NCBI GenBank assembly: GCA_964017185.1
Contig: OZ024874.1
Span: 35,688,721 to 35,752,720 of the forward strand
Direction of reading: 5' to 3'
DNA length: 64,000 nucleotides
Origin: Rugalucina vietnamica
Lineage: Eukaryota; Mollusca; Bivalvia; Lucinida; Lucinidae
In this document: in pieces, positions 46,450 through 59,336 of the stretch
How the letters are laid out: each line of letters begins with the position of its first letter
How positions within the stretch are numbered: position 1 is the first letter of the stretch
Translations under genes and position numbers: made by a program
Notes under the pieces: model-generated
Seen by the model: the letters and a program-made list of their open reading frames with translations, nothing else
Told to the model about the DNA's origin: nothing
The model's database searches: none

Positions 46450-49057
46450 GCCCTGATAGGGGTTTCAAGTAAATCAGATTGAAAATTTTAATTTCTCCCC
46501 AAAATGGTCGGGGTTGACGCATTTTATGATTGATTCACAACAATTGGGCTAAACTCTTTTCAAACCCTGAATAAAATCCCAAAACCCTACGTGATTTGAC
46601 CAAAGCCCTGATAGGGAGGGGTTCAAATTATATCGAAGATCAAATCTCTCCCACAAAATGGTCGGGGTTGACGCATTTTATTATTGATTCACAACAATTG
46701 AGCTTAACTCTTTTCAAACCCTAAATAAAATCCCAAAACCCTACGTGATGTGACCAAAGCCCTGATAGGGGTTTAGATCATATCGAAAACTAAATATCTC
46801 CCCCAAAATGGTCGGGGTTGACGCATTTTATTATTGATTCACAACAATTGGGCTAAACTCTTTTCAAACCCTAAATAAAATCCCAAAACCCTACGTTATT
46901 TGACCGAAGCCCTGATAGGGGTTTCAAGAAAATTAGATTGAAAATTTAATTTCTCCCCAAAATGGTCGGGGTTGACGCATTTTATGATTGATTCACAACA
47001 ATTGGGCTAAACTCTTTTCAAACCCTGAATAAAATCCCAAAATCCTACGTGATTTGACCAATGCCCTGATAGGGAGGATTTCAAATTATATCGAAGATCA
47101 AATCTCTCCCACAAAATGGTCGGGGTTGACTCATTTTATTATTGATTCACAACAGTTGAGCTAAACTCTTTTCAAACCTTTAATAAAATCCCAAAACCCT
47201 ACGTGATTTGACCAAAGCCCTGGTAGGGGTTTAGATTATATCGAAAACTAAATATCTCCCCCAAAATGGTCGGGGTTGACGCATTTTATTATTGATTCAC
47301 AACAATTGGGCTAAACTCTTTACAAACCCTAAATAAAATACCAAAACCCTACGTTATTTGACCGAAGCCCTGATAGGGGTTTCCAGTAAATTAGATTGAA
47401 AATTTAATTTCTCCCCAAAATGGTCGGGGTTGACGCATTTTATGATTGATTCACAACCATTGGGCTAAACTCTTTTCAAACCCTGAATAAAATCCACAAA
47501 CCCTACGTGATTTGACCAAAGCCCTGATAGGGAGGGGTTCAAATTATATCCAAGATCAAATCTCTCCCACAAAATGGTCGGGGTTGACGCATTTTATTAT
47601 TGATTCACAACAATTGAGCTAAACTCTTTTCAAACCCTAAATAAAATCCCCAAACCCTACGTGATTTGACCAAAGCCCTGATAGGGGTTTAGATTATATC
47701 GAAAACTAAATATCTCCCCCAAAATGGTCGGGGTTGACGCATTTTATTATTGATTCACAACAATTGGGCTAAACTCTTTATAAACCCTAAATAAAATCCC
47801 AAAACCCTACGTTATTTGACCGAAGCCCTGATAGGGGTTTCCAGTAAATTAGACTGGAAATTTAATTTCTCCCCAAAATGGTCGGGGTTGACGCATTTTA
47901 TGATTGATTCACAACCATTGGGCTAAACTCTTTTCAAACCCTGAATAAAATTCCAAAACCCTACGTGATTTGACCAAAGCCCTGATAGGGAGGGGTTCAA
48001 ATTATATCCAAGATCAAATCTCTCCCACAAAATGGTCGGGGTTGACGCATTTTATTATTGATTCACAACAATTGAGCTAAACTCTTTTCAAACCCTAAAT
48101 AAAATCCCCAAACCCTACGTGATTTGACCAAAGCCCTGATAGGGGTTTAGATTATATCGAAAACTAAATATCTCCCCCAAAATGGTCGGGGTTGACGCAT
48201 TTTATTATTGATTCACAACAATTGGGCTAAACTCTTTACAAACCCTAATTAAAATCCCAAAACCCTACGTTATTTGACCGAAGCCCTGATAGGGGTTTCA
48301 AGTAAGTTAGATTGAAAATTTTAATTTCTCCCCAAAATGGTCGGGGTTGACGCATTTTATGATTGATTCACAACCATTGGGCTAAACTCTTTTCAAACCC
48401 TGAATAAAATCCCCAAATTCTACGTGATTTGACCAAAGCCCTGATAGGGAGGGGGTCAAATTATATCGAAGATCAAATCTCTCCCACAAAATGGTCGGGG
48501 TTGACGCATTTTATTATTGATTCACAACAATTGAGCTAAACTCCTTTCAAACCCCAAATAAAATCCCAAAACCCTACTTGATTTGACCAAAGCCCTGATA
48601 GGGGTTTAGATTATATCGAAAACTAAATCTCTCCCCCAAAATGGTCGGGGTTGACGCATTTTATTATTGATTCACAACAATTGGGCTAAACTCTTTACAA
48701 ACCCTAAATAAAATCCCAAAACCCTACGTTATTTGACCAAAGCCCTGATAGGGGTTTCAAGTAAATCCGATTGAAAATCAAATTTCTCCCCAAATTGGTC
48801 GGGGTTGACGCATTTTATGATTGATTCACAACAATTGGGCTAAACTCTTTTCAAACCCTGAATAAAATTCCAAAACCCTACGTGATTTGACCAAAGCCCT
48901 GATAGGGGTTCAAATTATATCAAAATCAAATCTCTCCCACAAAATGGTCGGGGTTGACGCATTTTATTATTGATTCACAACAATTGGGCTAAACTCTTTT
49001 AAAAACCCTGAATAAAATCCCAAAACCGTACGTTATTTGACCAAAACGCTGATAGGG
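46450..49057 (-). repeat. Satellite block of R5, 2608 bp
   Basis: Standard 17-monomer block carrying the R4/R5 marker at 46750. Confidence 0.9.
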
Positions 49058-50572
49058 GTACGAAATTATGTTAATTAATATATCTGAAAACAGTATATTG
49101 TTTGTGCGAACTAAATGGAACTATAGATTGAGTTCCCTTAAGAGCAATGAAAACAGTCTACGAACTGAAGTTACATACGGCATTATGCTTAGTGATATAT
49201 ATATATGAACACATTGTGTTGTTCGTCAGAAATAAAGGAACACGCGAAATCTATATGAAAAAGCATATAAAGCTTGTCCGAACTAACGTTACATATGAAT
49301 TCGTGTTATCTAATATCAAAGATTAGCATCTCTGAATAGACCCCAACTGAGACAAGTTTTATCATTAATAATATAAAGGAGAACACAAAAGGAAAACATG
49401 AAGAAAGAAAAAAATCAGGTCATAGCCGAGATGGGCAAGTTGTTTATCTTCGCACATCAGCTTACACCCTGACCCTAACCCTAACCCAAAAAATGCTACG
49501 GCCCGTAGAGTCCATGGATGTTGCACAAGGCCCATATAGTCCATTGGATTGTATTGATTTTTTCTGAGTTCTGCGGCCCCTATAGTCCATGGATATTGCA
49601 AGTCCAATATAGTTCAATGAATTGCTAGGCATGAGAACCTTTGTTCTTTAACTTGCTCCTGGAAAACAGGTACTGCGAATGGAATACCGCTCTAAAAGCA
49701 ATATTCTTAGAGGTCAATTTAGTCTTTACGTTCTGTTTTCATGTAACCAAAGACAACGCTCGTATACCAACCTGGGTCAGCCTGCATTAAGTCGAAAATC
49801 AACATCTACCGCCAATATTATATCCATTGTACGATCAAATACACACAACTTACAAATGTTCACTTCTAGGGCTACTGATGAGGGCTCATTACCCGAAATT
49901 GTGCAATATGGTCCATACTATCTCCCTTTGAATGATTTAACTACTTCCAAAGTGTCCAACCTTTATATTTTACTTACTTCTCTTGGAAGCACACACCAGT
50001 TAAGCATTGTCTTAAGCGTAGGCACATCTATACTGAAAAATCGTGGATGGCCACTCACTGTCAGCCGCGCAAAGTATGCTCAAATACAATGCTTGCTCAA
50101 ATTTTGAATGACAAGCGAGATTGACGTCATAAGGGCTACATGTTGCCAGAAGATTGAAAGTGCGCACAATCAAACAAGGTGTGTTTCAAGCGCCTAACCT
50201 TAACCCTAACCCTACGTTACATACGAATTCATGTTATTTAATATTAAAGATTAGCATCTCTGAATGGACCCAAACTGAGACAAGGTTTATCACTGATAAT
50301 ATAAAGGCGAACAAAAAAGGGGGGAAAAAGAAATAAAAAAAAAAATGTAGAAAGAAAAGAATCAGATCATAACCAAGATGGGCTGGTTGCCCATCTTCGT
50401 ACATCAGCTTATACCCTAATCCTAACCCTAACCCTCTCTGAATAGACCCCAAATGGGACATGTTTTATCATTAATAATATAAAGGAGAACAAAAAAGAAC
50501 AAATGCAGAAATAAAAAAAAATCAGATCATAACCAAGATGGGCAAGTTGCCATCTTCGCACACCCGCTTATA

Positions 50573-50750
50573 CCCTAACCCTAACCCTAACCCTAACCCT
50601 AACCCTAACCCAACCCTAACCCTAACCCTAACCCTAACCCTATCCCTAACGCTAACCTAACCCTAACCCTAACCCTAACCCTAACCCTCTCCCTAACCCT
50701 AACCCTAACTCTAACCCTAACCCTAACCCTAACCCTAACCCTAAACCTAA
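50573..50750 (-). repeat. Interstitial telomeric block of R6, 178 bp
   Basis: Two hexamers longer than R5. Confidence 0.95.
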
Positions 50751-53358
50751 GCCCTGATAGGGGTTTCAAGTAAATCAGATTGAAAATTTTAATTTCTCCC
50801 CAAAATGGTCGGGGTTGACGCATTTTATGATTGATTCACAACAATTGGGCTAAACTCTTTTCAAACCCTGAATAAAATCCCAAAACCCTACGTGATTTGA
50901 CCAAAGCCCTGATAGGGAGGGGTTCAAATTATATCGAAGATCAAATCTCTCCCACAAAATGGTCGGGGTTGACGCATTTTATTATTGATTCACAACAATT
51001 GAGCTTAACTCTTTTCAAACCCTAAATAAAATCCCAAAACCCTACGTGATTTGACCAAAGCCCTGATAGGGGTTTAGATCATATCGAAAACTAAATATCT
51101 CCCCCAAAATGGTCGGGGTTGACGCATTTTATTATTGATTCACAACAATTGGGCTAAACTCTTTTCAAACCCTAAATAAAATCCCAAAACCCTACGTTAT
51201 TTGACCGAAGCCCTGATAGGGGTTTCAAGAAAATTAGATTGAAAATTTAATTTCTCCCCAAAATGGTCGGGGTTGACGCATTTTATGATTGATTCACAAC
51301 AATTGGGCTAAACTCTTTTCAAACCCTGAATAAAATCCCAAAATCCTACGTGATTTGACCAATGCCCTGATAGGGAGGATTTCAAATTATATCGAAGATC
51401 AAATCTCTCCCACAAAATGGTCGGGGTTGACTCATTTTATTATTGATTCACAACAGTTGAGCTAAACTCTTTTCAAACCTTTAATAAAATCCCAAAACCC
51501 TACGTGATTTGACCAAAGCCCTGGTAGGGGTTTAGATTATATCGAAAACTAAATATCTCCCCCAAAATGGTCGGGGTTGACGCATTTTATTATTGATTCA
51601 CAACAATTGGGCTAAACTCTTTACAAACCCTAAATAAAATACCAAAACCCTACGTTATTTGACCGAAGCCCTGATAGGGGTTTCCAGTAAATTAGATTGA
51701 AAATTTAATTTCTCCCCAAAATGGTCGGGGTTGACGCATTTTATGATTGATTCACAACCATTGGGCTAAACTCTTTTCAAACCCTGAATAAAATCCACAA
51801 ACCCTACGTGATTTGACCAAAGCCCTGATAGGGAGGGGTTCAAATTATATCCAAGATCAAATCTCTCCCACAAAATGGTCGGGGTTGACGCATTTTATTA
51901 TTGATTCACAACAATTGAGCTAAACTCTTTTCAAACCCTAAATAAAATCCCCAAACCCTACGTGATTTGACCAAAGCCCTGATAGGGGTTTAGATTATAT
52001 CGAAAACTAAATATCTCCCCCAAAATGGTCGGGGTTGACGCATTTTATTATTGATTCACAACAATTGGGCTAAACTCTTTATAAACCCTAAATAAAATCC
52101 CAAAACCCTACGTTATTTGACCGAAGCCCTGATAGGGGTTTCCAGTAAATTAGACTGGAAATTTAATTTCTCCCCAAAATGGTCGGGGTTGACGCATTTT
52201 ATGATTGATTCACAACCATTGGGCTAAACTCTTTTCAAACCCTGAATAAAATTCCAAAACCCTACGTGATTTGACCAAAGCCCTGATAGGGAGGGGTTCA
52301 AATTATATCCAAGATCAAATCTCTCCCACAAAATGGTCGGGGTTGACGCATTTTATTATTGATTCACAACAATTGAGCTAAACTCTTTTCAAACCCTAAA
52401 TAAAATCCCCAAACCCTACGTGATTTGACCAAAGCCCTGATAGGGGTTTAGATTATATCGAAAACTAAATATCTCCCCCAAAATGGTCGGGGTTGACGCA
52501 TTTTATTATTGATTCACAACAATTGGGCTAAACTCTTTACAAACCCTAATTAAAATCCCAAAACCCTACGTTATTTGACCGAAGCCCTGATAGGGGTTTC
52601 AAGTAAGTTAGATTGAAAATTTTAATTTCTCCCCAAAATGGTCGGGGTTGACGCATTTTATGATTGATTCACAACCATTGGGCTAAACTCTTTTCAAACC
52701 CTGAATAAAATCCCCAAATTCTACGTGATTTGACCAAAGCCCTGATAGGGAGGGGGTCAAATTATATCGAAGATCAAATCTCTCCCACAAAATGGTCGGG
52801 GTTGACGCATTTTATTATTGATTCACAACAATTGAGCTAAACTCCTTTCAAACCCCAAATAAAATCCCAAAACCCTACTTGATTTGACCAAAGCCCTGAT
52901 AGGGGTTTAGATTATATCGAAAACTAAATCTCTCCCCCAAAATGGTCGGGGTTGACGCATTTTATTATTGATTCACAACAATTGGGCTAAACTCTTTACA
53001 AACCCTAAATAAAATCCCAAAACCCTACGTTATTTGACCAAAGCCCTGATAGGGGTTTCAAGTAAATCCGATTGAAAATCAAATTTCTCCCCAAATTGGT
53101 CGGGGTTGACGCATTTTATGATTGATTCACAACAATTGGGCTAAACTCTTTTCAAACCCTGAATAAAATTCCAAAACCCTACGTGATTTGACCAAAGCCC
53201 TGATAGGGGTTCAAATTATATCAAAATCAAATCTCTCCCACAAAATGGTCGGGGTTGACGCATTTTATTATTGATTCACAACAATTGGGCTAAACTCTTT
53301 TAAAAACCCTGAATAAAATCCCAAAACCGTACGTTATTTGACCAAAACGCTGATAGGG
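50751..53358 (-). repeat. Satellite block of R6, 2608 bp
   Basis: Standard 17-monomer block, without the R4/R5 marker. Confidence 0.9.
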
Positions 53359-54874
53359 GTACGAAATTATGTTAATTAATATATCTGAAAACAGTATATT
53401 GTTTGTGCGAACTAAATGGAACTATAGATTGAGTTCCCTTAAGAGCAATGAAAACAGTCTACGAACTGAAGTTACATACGGCATTATGCTTAGTGATATA
53501 TATATATGAACACATTGTGTTGTTCGTCAGAAATAAAGGAACACGCGAAATCTATATGAAAAAGCATATAAAGCTTGTCCGAACTAACGTTACATATGAA
53601 TTCGTGTTATCTAATATCAAAGATTAGCATCTCTGAATAGACCCCAACTGAGACAAGTTTTATCATTAATAATATAAAGGAGAACACAAAAGGAAAACAT
53701 GAAGAAAGAAAAAAATCAGGTCATAGCCGAGATGGGCAAGTTGTTTATCTTCGCACATCAGCTTACACCCTGACCCTAACCCTAACCCAAAAAATGCTAC
53801 GGCCCGTAGAGTCCATGGATGTTGCACAAGGCCCATATAGTCCATTGGATTGTATTGATTTTTTCTGAGTTCTGCGGCCCCTATAGTCCATGGATATTGC
53901 AAGTCCAATATAGTCCAATGAATTGCTAGGCATGAGAACCTTTGTTCTTTAACTTGCTCCTGGAAAACAGGTACTGCGAATGGAATACCGCTCTAAAAGC
54001 AATATTCTTAGAGGTCAATTTAGTCTTTACGTTCTGTTTTCATGTAACCAAAGACAACGCTCGTATACCAACCTGGGTCAGCCTGCATTAAGTCGAAAAT
54101 CAACATCTACCGCCAATATTATATCCATTGTACGATCAAATACACACAACTTACAAATGTTCACTTCTAGGGCTACTGATGAGGGCTCATTACCCGAAAT
54201 TGTGCAATATGGTCCATACTATCTCCCTTTGAATGATTTAACTACTTCCAAAGTGTCCAACCTTTATATTTTACTTACTTCTCTTGGAAGCACACACCAG
54301 TTAAGCATTGTCTTAAGCGTAGGCACATCTATACTGAAAAATCGTGGATGGCCACTCACTGTCAGCCGCGCAAAGTATGCTCAAATACAATGCTTGCTCA
54401 AATTTTGAATGACAAGCGAGATTGACGTCATAAGGGCTACATGTTGCCAGAAGATTGAAAGTGCGCACAATCAAACAAGGTGTGTTTCAAGCGCCTAACC
54501 TTAACCCTAACCCTACGTTACATACGAATTCATGTTATTTAATATTAAAGATTAGCATCTCTGAATGGACCCAAACTGAGACAAGGTTTATCACTGATAA
54601 TATAAAGGCGAACAAAAAAGGGGGGAAAAAGAAATAAAAAAAAAATGTAGAAAGAAAAGAATCAGATCATAACCAAGATGGGCTGGTTGCCCATCTTCGT
54701 ACATCAGCTTATACCCTAATCCTAACCCTAACCCTCTCTGAATAGACCCCAAATGGGACATGTTTTATCATTAATAATATAAAGGAGAACAAAAAAGAAC
54801 AAATGCAGAAATAAAAAAAAAATCAGATCATAACCAAGATGGGCAAGTTGCCCATCTTCGCACACCCGCTTATA

Positions 54875-55040
54875 CCCTAACCCTAACCCTAACCCTAACC
54901 CAACCCTAACCCTAACCCTAACCCTAACCCTATCCCTAACGCTAACCTAACCCTAACCCTAACCCTAACCCTAACCCTCTCCCTAACCCTAACCCTAACT
55001 CTAACCCTAACCCTAACCCTAACCCTAACCCTAAACCTAA
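54875..55040 (-). repeat. Interstitial telomeric block of R7, 166 bp
   Basis: Same length as R4 but shortened on the tail side of the cccaaccc interruption, so it reached 166 bp independently. Confidence 0.95.
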
Positions 55041-57648
55041 GCCCTGATAGGGGTTTCAAGTAAATCAGATTGAAAATTTTAATTTCTCCCCAAAATGGTC
55101 GGGGTTGACGCATTTTATGATTGATTCACAACAATTGGGCTAAACTCTTTTCAAACCCTGAATAAAATCCCAAAACCCTACGTGATTTGACCAAAGCCCT
55201 GATAGGGAGGGGTTCAAATTATATCGAAGATCAAATCTCTCCCACAAAATGGTCGGGGTTGACGCATTTTATTATTGATTCACAACAATTGAGCTTAACT
55301 CTTTTCAAACCCTAAATAAAATCCCAAAACCCTACGTGATTTGACCAAAGCCCTGATAGGGGTTTAGATTATATCGAAAACTAAATATCTCCCTCAAAAT
55401 GGTCGGGGTTGACGCATTTTATTATTGATTCACAACAATTGGGCTAAACTCTTTTCAAACCCTAAATAAAATCCCAAAACCCTACGTTATTTGACCGAAG
55501 CCCTGATAGGGGTTTCAAGAAAATTAGATTGAAAATTTAATTTCTCCCCAAAATGGTCGGGGTTGACGCATTTTATGATTGATTCACAACAATTGGGCTA
55601 AACTCTTTTCAAACCCTGAATAAAATCCCAAAATCCTACGTGATTTGACCAATGCCCTGATAGGGAGGATTTCAAATTATATCGAAGATCAAATCTCTCC
55701 CACAAAATGGTCGGGGTTGACTCATTTTATTATTGATTCACAACAGTTGAGCTAAACTCTTTTCAAACCTTTAATAAAATCCCAAAACCCTACGTGATTT
55801 GACCAAAGCCCTGGTAGGGGTTTAGATTATATCGAAAACTAAATATCTCCCCCAAAATGGTCGGGGTTGACGCATTTTATTATTGATTCACAACAATTGG
55901 GCTAAACTCTTTACAAACCCTAAATAAAATACCAAAACCCTACGTTATTTGACCGAAGCCCTGATAGGGGTTTCCAGTAAATTAGATTGAAAATTTAATT
56001 TCTCCCCAAAATGGTCGGGGTTGACGCATTTTATGATTGATTCACAACCATTGGGCTAAACTCTTTTCAAACCCTGAATAAAATCCACAAACCCTACGTG
56101 ATTTGACCAAAGCCCTGATAGGGAGGGGTTCAAATTATATCCAAGATCAAATCTCTCCCACAAAATGGTCGGGGTTGACGCATTTTATTATTGATTCACA
56201 ACAATTGAGCTAAACTCTTTTCAAACCCTAAATAAAATCCCCAAACCCTACGTGATTTGACCAAAGCCCTGATAGGGGTTTAGATTATATCGAAAACTAA
56301 ATATCTCCCCCAAAATGGTCGGGGTTGACGCATTTTATTATTGATTCACAACAATTGGGCTAAACTCTTTATAAACCCTAAATAAAATCCCAAAACCCTA
56401 CGTTATTTGACCGAAGCCCTGATAGGGGTTTCCAGTAAATTAGACTGGAAATTTAATTTCTCCCCAAAATGGTCGGGGTTGACGCATTTTATGATTGATT
56501 CACAACCATTGGGCTAAACTCTTTTCAAACCCTGAATAAAATTCCAAAATTCTACGTGATTTGACCAAAGCCCTGATAGGGAGGGGTTCAAATTATATCC
56601 AAGATCAAATCTCTCCCACAAAATGGTCGGGGTTGACGCATTTTATTATTGATTCACAACAATTGAGCTAAACTCTTTTCAAACCCTAAATAAAATCCCC
56701 AAACCCTACGTGATTTGACCAAAGCCCTGATAGGGGTTTAGATTATATCGAAAACTAAATATCTCCCCCAAAATGGTCGGGGTTGACGCATTTTATTATT
56801 GATTCACAACAATTGGGCTAAACTCTTTACAAACCCTAATTAAAATCCCAAAACCCTACGTTATTTGACCGAAGCCCTGATAGGGGTTTCAAGTAAGTTA
56901 GATTGAAAATTTTAATTTCTCCCCAAAATGGTCGGGGTTGACGCATTTTATGATTGATTCACAACCATTGGGCTAAACTCTTTTCAAACCCTGAATAAAA
57001 TCCCCAAATTCTACGTGATTTGACCAAAGCCCTGATAGGGAGGGGGTCAAATTATATCGAAGATCAAATCTCTCCCACAAAATGGTCGGGGTTGACGCAT
57101 TTTATTATTGATTCACAACAATTGAGCTAAACTCCTTTCAAACCCCAAATAAAATCCCAAAACCCTACTTGATTTGACCAAAGCCCTGATAGGGGTTTAG
57201 ATTATATCGAAAACTAAATCTCTCCCCCAAAATGGTCGGGGTTGACGCATTTTATTATTGATTCACAACAATTGGGCTAAACTCTTTACAAACCCTAAAT
57301 AAAATCCCAAAACCCTACGTTATTTGACCAAAGCCCTGATAGGGGTTTCAAGTAAATCCGATTGAAAATCAAATTTCTCCCCAAATTGGTCGGGGTTGAC
57401 GCATTTTATGATTGATTCACAACAATTGGGCTAAACTCTTTTCAAACCCTGAATAAAATTCCAAAACCCTACGTGATTTGACCAAAGCCCTGATAGGGGT
57501 TCAAATTATATCAAAATCAAATCTCTCCCACAAAATGGTCGGGGTTGACGCATTTTATTATTGATTCACAACAATTGGGCTAAACTCTTTTAAAAACCCT
57601 GAATAAAATCCCAAAACCGTACGTTATTTGACCAAAACGCTGATAGGG
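55041..57648 (-). repeat. Satellite block of R7, 2608 bp
   Basis: Standard 17-monomer block. Confidence 0.9.
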
Positions 57649-59163
57649 GTACGAAATTATGTTAATTAATATATCTGAAAACAGTATATTGTTTGTGCGA
57701 ACTAAATGGAACTATAGATTGAGTTCCCTTAAGAGCAATGAAAACAGTCTACGAACTGAAGTTACATACGGCATTATGCTTAGTGATATATATATATGAA
57801 CACATTGTGTTGTTCGTCAGAAATAAAGGAACACGCGAAATCTATATGAAAAAGCATATAAAGCTTGTCCGAACTAACGTTACATATGAATTCGTGTTAT
57901 CTAATATCAAAGATTAGCATCTCTGAATAGACCCCAACTGAGACAAGTTTTATCATTAATAATATAAAGGAGAACACAAAAGGAAAACATGAAGAAAGAA
58001 AAAAATCAGGTCATAGCCGAGATGGGCAAGTTGTTTATCTTCGCACATCAGCTTACACCCTGACCCTAACCCTAACCCAAAAAATGCTACGGCCCGTAGA
58101 GTCCATGGATGTTGCACAAGGCCCATATAGTCCATTGGATTGTATTGATTTTTTCTGAGTTCTGCGGCCCCTATAGTCCATGGATATTGCAAGTCCAATA
58201 TAGTCCAATGAATTGCTAGGCATGAGAACCTTTGTTCTTTAACTTGCTCCTGGAAAACAGGTACTGCGAATGGAATACCGCTCTAAAAGCAATATTCTTA
58301 GAGGTCAATTTAGTCTTTACGTTCTGTTTTCATGTAACCAAAGACAACGCTCGTATACCAACCTGGGTCAGCCTGCATTAAGTCGAAAATCAACATCTAC
58401 CGCCAATATTATATCCATTGTACGATCAAATACACACAACTTACAAATGTTCACTTCTAGGGCTACTGATGAGGGCTCATTACCCGAAATTGTGCAATAT
58501 GGTCCATACTATCTCCCTTTGAATGATTTAACTACTTCCAAAGTGTCCAACCTTTATATTTTACTTACTTCTCTTGGAAGCACACACCAGTTAAGCATTG
58601 TCTTAAGCGTAGGCACATCTATACTGAAAAATCGTGGATGGCCACTCACTGTCAGCCGCGCAAAGTATGCTCAAATACAATGCTTGCTCAAATTTTGAAT
58701 GACAAGCGAGATTGACGTCATAAGGGCTACATGTTGCCAGAAGATTGAAAGTGCGCACAATCAAACAAGGTGTGTTTCAAGCGCCTAACCTTAACCCTAA
58801 CCCTACGTTACATACGAATTCATGTTATTTAATATTAAAGATTAGCATCTCTGAATGGACCCAAACTGAGACAAGGTTTATCACTGATAATATAAAGGCG
58901 AACAAAAAAGGGGGGAAAAAGAAATAAAAAAAAAATGTAGAAAGAAAAGAATCAGATCAAAACCAAGATGGGCTGGTTGCCCATCTTCGTACATCAGCTT
59001 ATACCCTAATCCTAACCCTAACCCTCTCTGAATAGACCCCAAATGGGACATGTTTTATCATTAATAATATAAAGGAGAACAAAAAAGAACAAATGCAGAA
59101 ATAAAAAAAAATCAGATCATAACCAAGATGGGCAAGTTGCCCATCTTCGCACACCCGCTTATA

Positions 59164-59336
59164 CCCTAACCCTAACCCTAACCCTAACCCTAACCCAACC
59201 CTAACCCTAACCCTAACCCTAACCCTATCCCTAACGCTAACCTAACCCTAACCCTAACCCTAACCCTAACCCTCTCCCTAACCCTAACCCTAACCTCTAA
59301 CCCTAACCCTAACCCTAACCCTAACCCTAAACCTAA
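59164..59336 (-). repeat. Interstitial telomeric block of R8, 173 bp
   Basis: A multiple of the common lengths plus one inserted C near 59293, which shifts the frame of the dipeptide-repeat ORF present in other units. Confidence 0.95.

Larger units (their letters stand above)
44888..49177 (-). repeat. Unit R5, 4290 bp
   Basis: Tail 44888-46283, telomeric block 46284-46449, satellite 46450-49057, leader 49058-49177. It shares gtgatgtgacc (G at 46750) and telomeric length with R4. Confidence 0.9.
49178..53478 (-). repeat. Unit R6, 4301 bp
   Basis: Tail 49178-50572 (1 bp short), telomeric block 50573-50750, satellite 50751-53358, leader 53359-53478. Module 1's palindrome has lost one C (gcaagttgccatc, near 50543), and A-runs near 50337 and 50511 changed length. 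The right-array G near 49614 is also altered (tagttcaatg). Confidence 0.9.
53479..57768 (-). repeat. Unit R7, 4290 bp
   Basis: Tail 53479-54874, telomeric block 54875-55040, satellite 55041-57648, leader 57649-57768. Private changes: tctccctcaaaa near 55388 and aaaattctacg near 56545. Confidence 0.9.

Noticed and set aside
50234-50461. 75-residue frame private to R6
   Set aside because: Created by A-run length changes in modules 1 and 2; antisense to repeat sequence.
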